DNA of 64,000 nt from Brevundimonas subvibrioides (GCF_027271155.1 NZ_CP114542.1:806001-870000); one strand, 5' to 3'. Positions 28,253 through 38,163 are shown, counted from the stretch's first letter. Numbers and translations are program-made. Notes: generated by a model not told the origin, from the sequence alone.

Positions 28253-28301
28253 GGCCGGATCGTTGCGCCGGGTGCGCGGCGGATTTTGGGCAGTCCGTCG
28301 G

Positions 28302-29027
28302 TCAGCCGACCAGGTATTGGCCGCCGTTCAGCGACAGGGTGCAGCCTGTGACATATCCGGCACGGTCGCCCGACAGCCAGGACACCATGTCGGCGATCTC
28401 TTCGCCCTTGCCCAGACGGCCCACGGGGATCTGGGCGATGATGGAATCGAGCACCTTCTGGTCCATCGCGCCCACCATTTCGGTGTCGATATAGCCGGGC
28501 GCGATACAGTTGACGGTCACGCCTTTGCGAGCGTTTTCAAGGGCGAGAGCCTTGGTGAAGCCGATCATTCCGGCCTTGGCGGCGGAATAGTTGGTCTGGC
28601 CGATCTGGCCTTTCTGGCCGTTGATCGAGGAGATGTTGACGATGCGGCCAAAGCCCCGGTCGCGCATGCCGTTGATGACCTGGCGTGTCATGTTGAACAC
28701 GCTGTCCATGTTGACGCGGATCACGTCGGACCACTGGTCGGCGCTCATCTTGTGGAAGAAGCCATCGCGGGTGATGCCGGCGTTGTTGATCAGCACGTCG
28801 ATGGGACCCAGCTCGGCCTCCACGTCGGCGACAGCGCGGGCGCAGTCGTCATAGGAGCCGACGTTGCCCTTCACCACCATGACGCCCAGCTCGCGGGCCG
28901 TGGCCTCGGCCGCCTCGGCATTGCCGGAATAGCCGCAGGCGACGGCCATGCCGTCTTCCTTCAGGCGCTGCGCGATTGCCTTGCCGATGCCACGGGTTCC
29001 ACCCGTGACCAGTGCCACTCGTGCCAT
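28302..29027 (-). CDS. phaB: Acetoacetyl-CoA reductase (PhaB)
   Basis: Short-chain dehydrogenase of 241 residues that reduces acetoacetyl-CoA to (R)-3-hydroxybutyryl-CoA with NADPH for polyhydroxybutyrate synthesis. Marks are the NADPH loop VTGGTRGIGKAIAQRL, NNAGITRDGFFHKM (PhaB-type), the catalytic Ser in NISSINGQKGQIGQTNYSAAKAG with its Tyr and Lys, and CIAPGYIDTEMV. The start was set at ATG 29027, with AAGGACA upstream. No phaA or phaC lies within the window. FabG is the nearest alternative, but the FxHKMSADQW segment favours PhaB. Confidence 0.93.
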   Translation of the reverse strand: MARVALVTGGTRGIGKAIAQRLKEDGMAVACGYSGNAEAAEATARELGVMVVKGNVGSYDDCARAVADVEAELGPIDVLINNAGITRDGFFHKMSADQWSDVIRVNMDSVFNMTRQVINGMRDRGFGRIVNISSINGQKGQIGQTNYSAAKAGMIGFTKALALENARKGVTVNCIAPGYIDTEMVGAMDQKVLDSIIAQIPVGRLGKGEEIADMVSWLSGDRAGYVTGCTLSLNGGQYLVG

Positions 29028-29119
29028 GTGCGTGTCCTTGCCCTTTTGGTGCCGTATCTCATGCACGGCTGCTGCTGATCTCTCATAGCGCGCCCCGTCC
29101 GTTACGGAAACGGGTGAGA

Positions 29120-31096
29120 TCAGTCAGGTCGCCCGGGCAACGGACCCAGATAGCTGGCAAGGAATGCCTCAAGCGAAGCCAGAAGCAGCGTCCGATCGGG
29201 CTGGCGACTCATGGAATGGTCGGCACCGATGATCGACAGGACGCTCATATCAACGCCTTCCGCCAGCATCGCCTGATACATTTCATAGCCTTGGGCAGGC
29301 GGTACGACATCGTCCCCGGTTCCATAGGCCATGAATACCGGGGTGGCGATGTCGCTCACGCGGTTCAACGGGGAGGCTCGAGCGTTTCGGGCCCGATCAT
29401 TCCAGCCGATGCCGAACATTCGTGCCATCTCGTCACGACCGCCACGGAATCGACGACTGTAGTCAATGATATGCGGAATGCTGGTCACGGGCGCGATCGC
29501 GCCCACGCACCGGTACTGATCCGCGTATTCCACCGCCGACATCAGCGCGAGGTAACCGCCGAAGGACCAGCCGACCACACAGACACGGTCAGGATCGGCG
29601 AGACCCTGGTCCACCAGCCAGCGGGTTCCGGCCGATACATCGCCAAGAACAGCCCCGGCCCACTGCTGATCGCCAGCGCGCCGGAAGCTTTCCCCATAGC
29701 CGCTTGAGCCGCGATAGTTGGGTTGAAGGACGCCATATCCGAGCGATGCGAGAAACTGCGCCAGAAAGTCGAATTCCGCACTGTCACGCGCACTGGGTCC
29801 GCCGTGTGGCAGGACCACGAAGGGAATTCGTTGTGCGTCTTCCCGGGCCATGCCCGGCGGGAGTGTCAGATAGGCCGGGATCGAGACCCCGTCGGGGGCC
29901 GTATAGGACACCGAGGCGGTCGCGCCGACGGGCCGTTCGTCCAGCGCTGGCGAGATGCGCCACAGCGGCGTGACCGTATCGGTCTGCAGATCAATCAGGA
30001 CGCTGCCGGACGATCGACCTCCGTCTCCTGTGATCACGATCAGGCGACGGCCATCCGGCGTTCGTGATGCGACGGTCAGTTCTTCCGACCCCGTCAGATT
30101 CTTCAGCCGGTCGTGAAGCGCCTGGGCGTTGTCGTTCAGCCAGGTAACCCGTCGGTCGTCGTCGATCCAGACGACTCCGTCCACTCCGGTTCCGTCTGCA
30201 GACCGGATCACCGCGTCGGCATCGTATCGGTCCGATTTGAAAAGTGTCTCCACAAAGCCGCCCACGGCGAGGTCGTAGACATAGATGCCCAGAGGCCCTG
30301 GCTCGTGGTTGGATGCCACGACCAGCCGATCTGCCGAACCGTCAAATCCCAGCGGTCGGAATGTCGAGCCCGCCCCGAGTATTGTTACGGCGGTCGGGAC
30401 GGTGGTTTCAGTCGCGCGAAAAATCTGCGGAGCGCCCTCCTTGTCGCCGATCCCGATGAAAACGCGATCTCGGGGCTCAAACAACCAGCTCTGGATGTTC
30501 CGGCCACCACTCAGGACGGTCGTCAGGCGACCGTTGCGAAGGTCCGCGCGCTGAACAGCCGGCTCTTCCGGGGTCACCCAGTTGAAAGCGATCAGGATGC
30601 CGTCGGGATCGTCCGGCGACATGTCTATCAACCGGTCCTGGAAAGCGGGGTAGCCGTCCGGCGGCCGATGTCTCTGGGCCAGTCGGACCGGATGGCTCAA
30701 TCCTGGATCGAACACGGACAACCGGGTCTCGAAAAGCAGGAAGCCGAAGCGGGACATCGGCTGACTGGTGCTGACCAGAAGCCGACTATCGGATTTCCAG
30801 ACCAACCAGTTCGCTATGTTGTAGCGGCTTAAGGTGTAGATCGCTGTCGGCGCAGAAAGATCGCCTACGGCCCAAACCTCGAGCCGATATCGGTCGTCGT
30901 GCTGAGCGATTCGGGCGATCCGGCTGCCGTCGGGGGACAGTGCAATATCGTGAAAGGCCGGTGCCGCACCAAAGGCGCTCGCCTGAGCCGATACCGCAGG
31001 ATTGGGCGGGGCAATGCCTCGATCCTGTACGGCCTCTGCAACCGATGGGGCGGCCAGGCCGAGGAAAAGTGCGAGCGCACACAAAAATCGCAACAC
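29120..31096 (-). CDS. S9 family prolyl oligopeptidase-type peptidase
   Basis: Serine peptidase of 658 residues, probably periplasmic: a signal peptide (MLRFLCALALFLGLAAPSVA) is followed by a seven-bladed propeller region (about 40-380) and an alpha/beta-hydrolase domain. The catalytic triad is visible: Ser in GWSFGGYLALMS, Asp in YGTGDDVVPP and His in IGADHSM. The preceding FVVLPHGGPSARDS and YGVLQPNYRGSSGYG are S9C-type signatures. The exact peptide substrate is unknown. Codon use here is slightly less GC-biased than in the neighbours, which could hint at more recent acquisition. Confidence 0.92.
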   Translation of the reverse strand: MLRFLCALALFLGLAAPSVAEAVQDRGIAPPNPAVSAQASAFGAAPAFHDIALSPDGSRIARIAQHDDRYRLEVWAVGDLSAPTAIYTLSRYNIANWLVWKSDSRLLVSTSQPMSRFGFLLFETRLSVFDPGLSHPVRLAQRHRPPDGYPAFQDRLIDMSPDDPDGILIAFNWVTPEEPAVQRADLRNGRLTTVLSGGRNIQSWLFEPRDRVFIGIGDKEGAPQIFRATETTVPTAVTILGAGSTFRPLGFDGSADRLVVASNHEPGPLGIYVYDLAVGGFVETLFKSDRYDADAVIRSADGTGVDGVVWIDDDRRVTWLNDNAQALHDRLKNLTGSEELTVASRTPDGRRLIVITGDGGRSSGSVLIDLQTDTVTPLWRISPALDERPVGATASVSYTAPDGVSIPAYLTLPPGMAREDAQRIPFVVLPHGGPSARDSAEFDFLAQFLASLGYGVLQPNYRGSSGYGESFRRAGDQQWAGAVLGDVSAGTRWLVDQGLADPDRVCVVGWSFGGYLALMSAVEYADQYRCVGAIAPVTSIPHIIDYSRRFRGGRDEMARMFGIGWNDRARNARASPLNRVSDIATPVFMAYGTGDDVVPPAQGYEMYQAMLAEGVDMSVLSIIGADHSMSRQPDRTLLLASLEAFLASYLGPLPGRPD

Positions 31097-31158
31097 AGCC
31101 AGCCCCCCACCGGTTCGTCGCTTCGATTTCTAGTTGCCCTCCCGGGAATTGAGAAGTC

Positions 31159-32229
31159 TCAGTCGACTTCACCTAACCGGCTCATATCAATGACGAAGCG
31201 GTAGCGGACGTCGGATTTCTCCAGCCGGGCATAGGCTTCATTGATCTGCGACGGTGCGATGACCTCGATGTCGGAGGCCAGGCCGTGTTCGGCGCAGAAG
31301 TCGAGCATCTCCTGGGTCTCGCGGATGCCGCCGATCAGGGATCCTGCGACCGAGCGGCGACGCCACAGAAGCGGCAGGGCGAAGACCGGCATGGCCTCCG
31401 TCGTCAGGCCCAGCATGACCATGGTGCCGTCGTGGGCCAGCAGTTGCAGGTGCCCGGCGATCTCGTGCGTGGCCGAGACGGTGTTGATGATGAGGTCGAA
31501 CTTCTCGGCCGCCGCCTTCATCGCGGCCTTGTCGGAGTTGATGAGGAAATGCTTCGCCCCCATCCGCTCGGCGTCGGCCTTCTTGCGATCCGAGGTCGAC
31601 AGCACGGTGACCTCGGCCCCCATAGCGGCCGCCTGCTTGACGGCCATGTGACCGAGGCCGCCCAGGCCGATCACGGCGACCTTCGATCCTGCCTTGATGC
31701 CCCAGTGCTTCAGTGGCGAATAGGTGGTGATCCCGGCGCACAGCAGAGGGGCCGCGGCATCCAGCGGGATGGAGTCCGGGATGGTGACGACGAAGGCCTG
31801 ATCCACGACGATCTTGTCCGAGTATCCGCCCTGGGTGATCTTTTCGCCGGACTGGTCGGCGTGCTTGTCGGGCGCGCCATAGGTGCCGGTCATGCCGGGC
31901 ACGCAGTACTGTTCGTCGCCGGCCTTGCACGGCCCGCAGACCCGGCAACTGTCGACCATGCAGCCGACTCCGACCCGGTCGCCGACCTTGAACCGCGTCA
32001 CATTCGCGCCGACGACCGTGACGATCCCCGCGATCTCGTGGCCCGGGACGATCGGATAGACGGTGTTGCCCAGGTCGTTCTTCACGATGTGCAGGTCCGA
32101 GTGGCAGATGCCCGCGAACCTGATGTCGATGGCGACATCGTCCGCCCCCGGATCGCGGCGCGTGAAGGTATAGGGGGTCAGCGGCGCAGTGGATGTGGTC
32201 GCGGCGAAGGCGCGGGTGGCGATGGGCAT
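31159..32229 (-). CDS. Zinc-dependent NAD(P) alcohol dehydrogenase (cinnamyl/YahK type)
   Basis: Medium-chain dehydrogenase of 356 residues that interconverts aldehydes and alcohols. Catalytic zinc ligands are in FAGICHSDLHIVK and VPGHEIAGIV. The structural zinc site is the four-Cys block GCMVDSCRVCGPCKAGDEQYC. The cofactor loop GLGGLGHMAVKQAA, followed by STSDRKKADAERMGAKHFL, fits NADPH-using YahK/AdhC relatives. The C-terminal VRYRFVIDM is typical. The start ATG at 32229 is preceded by a purine-rich AAGGAGCC. Physiological substrate unknown. Confidence 0.95.
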   Translation of the reverse strand: MPIATRAFAATTSTAPLTPYTFTRRDPGADDVAIDIRFAGICHSDLHIVKNDLGNTVYPIVPGHEIAGIVTVVGANVTRFKVGDRVGVGCMVDSCRVCGPCKAGDEQYCVPGMTGTYGAPDKHADQSGEKITQGGYSDKIVVDQAFVVTIPDSIPLDAAAPLLCAGITTYSPLKHWGIKAGSKVAVIGLGGLGHMAVKQAAAMGAEVTVLSTSDRKKADAERMGAKHFLINSDKAAMKAAAEKFDLIINTVSATHEIAGHLQLLAHDGTMVMLGLTTEAMPVFALPLLWRRRSVAGSLIGGIRETQEMLDFCAEHGLASDIEVIAPSQINEAYARLEKSDVRYRFVIDMSRLGEVD

Positions 32230-32287
32230 GGGGAGGCTCCTTGGGGGCTTCGCCTAGGTGATGTCTGGCCAGCGCGACCGCAACGGT

Positions 32288-33037
32288 TCAGCCCAGCTTT
32301 TTGATCAGGGCCTGCGCCGCCGCCGGGTTGCGCACCTTCGCCCCGGCGATGAAATAGGCGAAGACATCGCCGCGCTTGGCCCAGCCGCGGGTCTGGTCGA
32401 CGATCCCGTCCAGTTCGGCCGACGTCATGCCGGTCGGTTCGTCCTCACGGCTCGACATCAGCCGGGCATAGGTAAAGTCGGCGGTCGGCTGGTCGATCCG
32501 GGGCCATTCGGGGGCCTCGTCATCGACGGCATAGACGATGGCCACCCCGTATTTCGCGGCCAGATCATGGAACTGCGGCGTGTCGAAGCTCGGGTTTCGC
32601 ACCTCCAGCGCATGCCGCAGCCGCACACCGTCCTGCTCTTTCGGCAGAAGCTTCAGAAAGCCCTCGAAATCGACCGGATCGAACTTCTTGGTGCCCATGA
32701 ACTGCCAGTTGATGGGGCCGAGCCTGTCGCCCAGGGCGGTCATCCCCTGGCCCAGGAACCGCTCCATCGACTCGCCCATGTCGGACAGGACCTTGCGGTT
32801 GGTGCAGTAGCGGCTGGCCTTGACCGAGAAGACGAAGCCGTCCGGCGTCTCGTCGCGCCACTTCATCCAGCTGTCGGGCTTGAAGGTCGAATAGTAGGTG
32901 CCGTTGATCTCGATGGAGGTCAGGGCGCGCGACGCGAACGCCAGCTCCTTCTTCTGGCTCAGCTTGTCCGGATAGAAGACACCGCGCCATGGCTCATAGG
33001 TCCAGCCGCCGATGCCGATATGGATGGGGTGGGTCAT
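32288..33037 (-). CDS. DUF72 domain protein
   Basis: TIM-barrel-like DUF72 protein of 249 residues. The N-terminus HIGIGGWTYEPWRGVFYP is the family hallmark, followed by IEINGTYYSTFKPDSW, FVFSVKASRY, HALEVRNPSFDTPQF and FTYARLMSS in the expected order. A good ribosome site (AAGGAG) lies 7 bases before the ATG at 33037. No activity is known; it occurs widely without fixed neighbours. Confidence 0.93.
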   Translation of the reverse strand: MTHPIHIGIGGWTYEPWRGVFYPDKLSQKKELAFASRALTSIEINGTYYSTFKPDSWMKWRDETPDGFVFSVKASRYCTNRKVLSDMGESMERFLGQGMTALGDRLGPINWQFMGTKKFDPVDFEGFLKLLPKEQDGVRLRHALEVRNPSFDTPQFHDLAAKYGVAIVYAVDDEAPEWPRIDQPTADFTYARLMSSREDEPTGMTSAELDGIVDQTRGWAKRGDVFAYFIAGAKVRNPAAAQALIKKLG

Positions 33038-33167
33038 CAAAGTGCTCCTTCGCGCCGACTGTTCGCCGTGACCACGTCGGGGGGCAAGAGGCAAGATCGC
33101 GGCAGTGGACGCCTGCAGAAATCGCCGGTAGGTGAATATCTCCAAGAAGTTGACCCGGGAGATCGTT

Positions 33168-33872
33168 ATGCTGCTTCGCCTGTTTGCCGTAACCGCAGCC
33201 TTCGGTCTGGCCCTCGGCACGCCGGCCAGCGCGGCCAGCCAGGCCGCCGATCCGCTGGAAACCCAGACCCGGGCGATCATCGCGCGTTTCGATACGGCGC
33301 TGCGGGCCTGTGGCGTGACACCGCCCTATGTTCCCGGTGTCGTGGTCGATTCCACGCCCAGCCTGGTGTCCTTCTATACGGACGACCGGTCGGTCCACCA
33401 GTCGCGCTGGGCCGAGATGCCTGCGGAACTGCAAGGTATGATGGGGGGCTGGGCGGCAGCCGGGACCCTGGGCCTTACGCCCGAAGGCCAGTTCGCCGAG
33501 ATTTTCAACAGCCTGCTGGTCCCCCATGAGCTGGGGCATTTCGTGGCGTCCATCGACGGTCGGCTGGAGCGCGAGGATTCCTGGACCAACGAGGTGCTGG
33601 CCAATCGTATCGCCATCGCCTTCTGGGCCGAGGATACGGAGGCCAGCGCGCCGATCGCGGATCGGGTCGAGAACTTCAACGTCTTCCTGGGCCAGCTTCC
33701 CAGCCCGGTGCCGGCGGGCGAGGATCCCCACGCCTATTTCGAGAGCAACTACCAGGCGCTGTCGAACGACGCCGCCGCCTATGGCTGGTACCAGGGGGCC
33801 TTCATGCGCACGGCCTGGGCCGAGCACGAGGGCGTCAGCTTCTGCGATCTGGTGAAGCCCGACGCGGGCTGA
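33168..33872 (+). CDS. Secreted HELGH-motif protein, predicted zinc metallopeptidase
   Basis: Uncharacterised protein of 234 residues with a clear signal peptide (MLLRLFAVTAAFGLALGTPASAA, cleavage near ASA-A). At about residue 120 it has LVPHELGHFV, a HEXXH zinc-binding motif with Gly after the second position, and NEVLANRIAIAFWAED about 20 residues later offers a third ligand Glu as in gluzincins. A single Cys near the N-terminus and one near the C-terminus (FCDLV) could form a disulphide. It is flanked by unrelated genes and ends 3 bases before the convergent gshA stop. Activity is predicted from the motif only. Confidence 0.75.
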   Translation: MLLRLFAVTAAFGLALGTPASAASQAADPLETQTRAIIARFDTALRACGVTPPYVPGVVVDSTPSLVSFYTDDRSVHQSRWAEMPAELQGMMGGWAAAGTLGLTPEGQFAEIFNSLLVPHELGHFVASIDGRLEREDSWTNEVLANRIAIAFWAEDTEASAPIADRVENFNVFLGQLPSPVPAGEDPHAYFESNYQALSNDAAAYGWYQGAFMRTAWAEHEGVSFCDLVKPDAG

Positions 33873-33875
33873 TCC

Positions 33876-35237
33876 TCAGTAGGCGAAGTCGCGGTACATC
33901 CGGCTGACATCGCCCTGCCATTCGCCGTGATAGAGGTCCAGCAGGCGTTCGGCCGGGGTCACGCCGGTGTCGGCGATGTCTTCCAGTTCCGACAGATAGC
34001 CGCGCTCGTCGACCATGCCGCCGCTGAAGCGGGCGCGGTTCTTCAGGCCCTGGCGGGCGATGGCGACCATGTCGACGGCGATGTCGCGGACGGACCGCCC
34101 TGCCACCTCCGCCCGCAGGCCCAGGCGGGTCACGTCGCGGCGCAGGCGTTCATGGTCCTCGATGTCCCAGTGCTTGCACAGGTCCCAGGCGGCGGCGAGC
34201 GACGGGGCGTCGTAGAAGATACCGGTCCACAGCGCGGGCAGGGCGCAGATCCGGCTCCAGGGGCCGCCGTCCGATCCGCGCATCTCGAGATACTGTTTCA
34301 GGCGGACCTCGGGGAACAGGGTCGTCAGGTGATCGGCCCAGTCCTTCAGCGTCGGGCGTTCGCCGGGCAGGGCGGGGAGCCTGCCGTCCATGAAGTCCCG
34401 GAACGACTGGCCGGAGGCATCGATGTAGCGCTCGCCGCGTTTGGCGAAATACATCGGCACGTCCAGCGCATAGTTGGCATAGGTCTCGAAACCGAAGCCA
34501 TCGGCGAACACGAAGTTCAGCATGCCGGTGCGGTCGGGATCGGTGTCGGTCCAGACGTTGGCGCGCGCCGACAGGAAGCCGTTCGGCCGACCCTCCGTGA
34601 ACGGACTGCAGGCGAACAGGGCCGTGCCGATCGGCTGGAGCGCCAGACTGGTGCGGAACTTGGCCACCATGTCGGCCTCTGAATCGAAATCGAGGTTGGC
34701 CTGGATGGTGCAGGTGCGCAGCATCATGTCGAGGCCGAGGTTGCCCTTCTTGGGCATATAGGCCCGCATGATGTCGTAGCGGCCCTTGGGCATCACGGGC
34801 ACGTCTTCGCGCCGCCACATCGGGTCGAACCCGGCACCGAGAAAGCCCAGGTTCAGCTCGTCGGCGACCATCTTCACCTCCATCAGGTGCTGGCCGGTCT
34901 CGGAGCAGATGTCGTGGATGGTCTCTAGCGGTGCGCCGCTGAGCTCGAACTGGCCACCGGGCTCCAGGCTGATGGAGGCCGCGTAGCCGTTGGCGTTCCG
35001 GCGTTCCAGGGCGATGACATGGCCGGCCTCCTCGACCGGCGACCAGCCGAAGCGCTGCAGGCCGCTCAGCATGGCCAGGATGCCGTTCGGGCCATCGTAG
35101 GTCGGGCGACGCAGGGTCGATTTGTCGAAACCGAACTTCTCGTGCTCGGCCCCCACGCGCCATTCCGATTTGGGCTTGATGCCCCTGGTCATCACGCCGA
35201 CCAGGTCGTCGAAGGTGATCGGATCGGTGACGGTCAT
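33876..35237 (-). CDS. gshA: Glutamate-cysteine ligase (class II/plant type)
   Basis: First enzyme of glutathione synthesis, joining glutamate and cysteine with ATP; 453 residues. Class II features include EWRVGAEHEKFGF near the N-terminus, ISLEPGGQFELSGAPL, GRYDIMRAYMPKKGNLGLDMM, ANLDFDSEADM, VWTDTDPDRTGML and LEMRGSDGGPWSRI. The ATG at 35237 gives a normal length; the in-frame ATG at 35294 adds a basic stretch not typical of the family. It follows rsmE on the same strand with a 90-bp gap, an arrangement common in alphaproteobacteria. Confidence 0.95.
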   Translation of the reverse strand: MTVTDPITFDDLVGVMTRGIKPKSEWRVGAEHEKFGFDKSTLRRPTYDGPNGILAMLSGLQRFGWSPVEEAGHVIALERRNANGYAASISLEPGGQFELSGAPLETIHDICSETGQHLMEVKMVADELNLGFLGAGFDPMWRREDVPVMPKGRYDIMRAYMPKKGNLGLDMMLRTCTIQANLDFDSEADMVAKFRTSLALQPIGTALFACSPFTEGRPNGFLSARANVWTDTDPDRTGMLNFVFADGFGFETYANYALDVPMYFAKRGERYIDASGQSFRDFMDGRLPALPGERPTLKDWADHLTTLFPEVRLKQYLEMRGSDGGPWSRICALPALWTGIFYDAPSLAAAWDLCKHWDIEDHERLRRDVTRLGLRAEVAGRSVRDIAVDMVAIARQGLKNRARFSGGMVDERGYLSELEDIADTGVTPAERLLDLYHGEWQGDVSRMYRDFAY

Positions 35238-35327
35238 GCTGGGAGGCCTTGGTCGGTGTCGCGGGTAGATGGGCGGGATTGAGGCATGACTCAAGGGGCC
35301 AGGGTTCGCGTCGCGGGCGCGCGTCGC

Positions 35328-36065
35328 CTATCGCTCCCAGTCGCCGACGGCGGCCTGCCACAGCGCCATGGCGGCGATTGCGGCGGTGTCCGCACGCAGG
35401 ATGCGGGGGCCCAGCGACACGGCCGTCATGAAGGGCAGGGATCGCAGACGCTCGCGTTCTTCCGGCGAGAAGCCACCCTCCGGCCCGATCAGTATGGCCC
35501 AGGGAGCCCGTTCTCCCTCCCCTCCGGGGGAGGGAGACTCCAGCGCCCGCATCACCGGCTGCCCCCCCGTCTCGTCGCAGAACATCAGCCGGCGCGACGG
35601 GTCCCAGGCGTCCAGGATCGTGGCCAGCTTCTGCGGGTCGTCGACCGTGGGGACGTCCAGCCGCCCGGTCTGTTCGGCGGCCTCGATGGCGATGGCGTCC
35701 AGCCGGTCGAGGCGGACATGCTCGACATTGGTCCGCTGGGTGACGGCCAGGCGCACCCGGGCGGCCCCGAGCTCGGCGGCCTTTTCAACGATGGTCTCGA
35801 CGCGGGATTTCTTGACCAAGGCGACGATCAGTTCGAGGTCGGGACCAAACGCCTGGGGCCGGACCTGTTCCTCGGCACGCAGGATGACGCCCTTCTTGAG
35901 GATTTCGGCGATCACGCAGCGCCACTCGCCGTCGCGGCCGTTGAAGACCAGCAGGGTGTCGCCGAGCTTCAGCCGCATGACCTGGGTCAGATAGCGGGAC
36001 TGGTCCAGTGTCGGGGCAACGACGGCAGCAGCGGACAGGGGCTGGGGGACGTGGAGGCGGATCAC
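35328..36065 (-). CDS. rsmE: 16S rRNA (uracil-1498-N3)-methyltransferase RsmE
   Basis: SPOUT-class methyltransferase that modifies U1498 of 16S rRNA. It has 245 residues from GTG 36065 (MIRLHVPQPL). The PUA-like N-terminal part has HYLTQVMRLK-like RYLTQVMRLKLGDTLLVFNG. The knotted SAM-binding end has LIGPEGGFSPEER and SLGPRILRADTAAIAAMAL. Between the two halves of the knot is a 12-residue stretch ESPSPGGEGERA, encoded by a palindrome of the same type as the intergenic repeats in this window; the RsmE core does not need it. Confidence 0.94.
   Translation of the reverse strand: MIRLHVPQPLSAAAVVAPTLDQSRYLTQVMRLKLGDTLLVFNGRDGEWRCVIAEILKKGVILRAEEQVRPQAFGPDLELIVALVKKSRVETIVEKAAELGAARVRLAVTQRTNVEHVRLDRLDAIAIEAAEQTGRLDVPTVDDPQKLATILDAWDPSRRLMFCDETGGQPVMRALESPSPGGEGERAPWAILIGPEGGFSPEERERLRSLPFMTAVSLGPRILRADTAAIAAMALWQAAVGDWER
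35512..35537. repeat. Palindromic half-element read in frame inside rsmE
   Basis: CTCCCTCCCC (35513-35522) pairs with GGGGAGGGAG (35527-35536). It matches the tip hairpin of the intergenic inverted pair at 38019-38163 but lies inside the rsmE coding region without breaking the frame. Confidence 0.65.
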
Positions 36066-36219
36066 CGCTCGGACGCATCGTTTGAGGCTAAAGCTTTCGC
36101 GGCCTGTCGTTCGCCTTTCCAGAACGCACGTTTGCGCCAGCGAAGGTGTTTCCACCATTCGCCTGCTCGAGTTACCAGTCCTTTTTTGAGCGTGGCCATC
36201 CGCACATAATAGCTTTGGC
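36066..36219. other. Gene-poor gap upstream of rsmE
   Basis: A 154-bp gap between the rsmE start and the end of the DUF5615 toxin gene. No open frame with a ribosome site, hairpin or repeat stands out; it should hold the rsmE promoter. Confidence 0.5.
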
Positions 36220-36552
36220 TCAGCCGATTGCGAGGCAGTCTATGTCATCCGCCCGATCCATGGCCAGGATGTCGTTCGCGTGCATCCTGAGGAGGGCATG
36301 GACATAGGTCGTTGAGCGATTGCCGCATCTAAGCCAAACCACTTTCGGGGGAGAGCCGCGAAGGGCCGAGAGGTCGGCAAAATCCCCATCGAGAGTCACG
36401 ATACAGTAGCCATTCTCGGCGGCGTAACTCCAAATCGTCGTATCGTCGGCCTGATCCAGGTGCAGAAGACGGACCTGGGACGAGCCGGGAAACAGATTTT
36501 CGAGAACGTTCGGCAGCCGGTGGCTGAGATTCTGATCGAAAAGAAGTTTCAC
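36220..36552 (-). CDS. DUF5615 PIN-like toxin
   Basis: A 110-residue protein of the DUF5615 (Mut7-C/PIN-like) group, the predicted RNase toxin of a type II module. It starts KLLFDQNLSHRLPNVLENLFPGSSQVRLL, with the first acidic residue of the fold, and continues with TTIWSYAAENGYCIVTLDGDFADLSA (second and third acidic residues) and PPKVVWLRCGN. The gene overlaps its DUF433 partner by 4 bp. A second module of the same kind lies at 54085-54635. Confidence 0.85.
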   Translation of the reverse strand: MKLLFDQNLSHRLPNVLENLFPGSSQVRLLHLDQADDTTIWSYAAENGYCIVTLDGDFADLSALRGSPPKVVWLRCGNRSTTYVHALLRMHANDILAMDRADDIDCLAIG

Positions 36553-36776
36553 GCGGCCGCGAAAGTGGTCCGGCGATGTCGGTCGGCCGCGTAAGCGAGC
36601 ACAGCGCGAATGTCGTCTTCGGTCAGTTCGGGGAAGTCCTTCATGATCTCAGAGTGACTCATCCCTTCGGCGAGCCACCCCAATACATCTTCGACAGAGA
36701 TACGCATGCCTCGGACACACGGGCGCCCGCCTCGCTTACCGGCCTCGATCGTAATGTATTGCCGGTAGTCGATCAT
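36549..36776 (-). CDS. DUF433 antitoxin
   Basis: A 75-residue helix-turn-helix protein of the DUF433 family, the usual antitoxin partner of DUF5615 toxins. The core RPCVRGMRISVEDVLGWLAEGM and the following ILKDF-like MKDFPELTEDDIRAVLAYAADRH are typical. It is the first gene of the pair and probably autorepresses it. Confidence 0.88.
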   Translation of the reverse strand: MIDYRQYITIEAGKRGGRPCVRGMRISVEDVLGWLAEGMSHSEIMKDFPELTEDDIRAVLAYAADRHRRTTFAAA

Positions 36777-36823
36777 GCGGGAAACCTACCATGTTTTCCT
36801 CATGAGTTACAGGCGTGTCGGAG

Positions 36824-38002
<1,179 letters not shown>

Positions 38003-38018
38003 GGTTTCACTCGATCTT

Positions 38019-38065
38019 CTCCCTCCCCCGCGGGGGAGGGTGGCCGCGCAGCGGCCGGGTGGGGG
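38019..38065 (+). repeat. REP-like palindromic element, left arm of inverted pair B
   Basis: The tip hairpin CTCCCTCCCCC/GGGGGAGGG is followed by TGG, a variable hairpin (CCGCGCAGCGG) and CGGGTGGGG. The plan is the same as pair A at 8.5 kb (tip hairpin, GTGG, variable stem, CGGRTGRGGG), but the bases differ in the tip. Confidence 0.8.
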
Positions 38066-38106
38066 CGGCAAGGCGGAGCGGGCACCGGCGTGTGGATCGC
38101 CCGGCC

Positions 38107-38163
38107 CTCCCCACCCGGTCGTCGCTACGCGCCGACCACCCTCCCCCGCAGGGGGAGGGAGAG
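38107..38163 (-). repeat. REP-like palindromic element, right arm of inverted pair B
   Basis: Reverse-complement partner of 38019-38065, separated from it by 41 bp. The outer tip hairpin and the inner CCCCACCCG agree, while the internal stem differs (GGCGCGTAGCG). It ends 7 bases before the stop codon of the larger acyl-CoA dehydrogenase, so it may form its transcript end. Confidence 0.8.
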
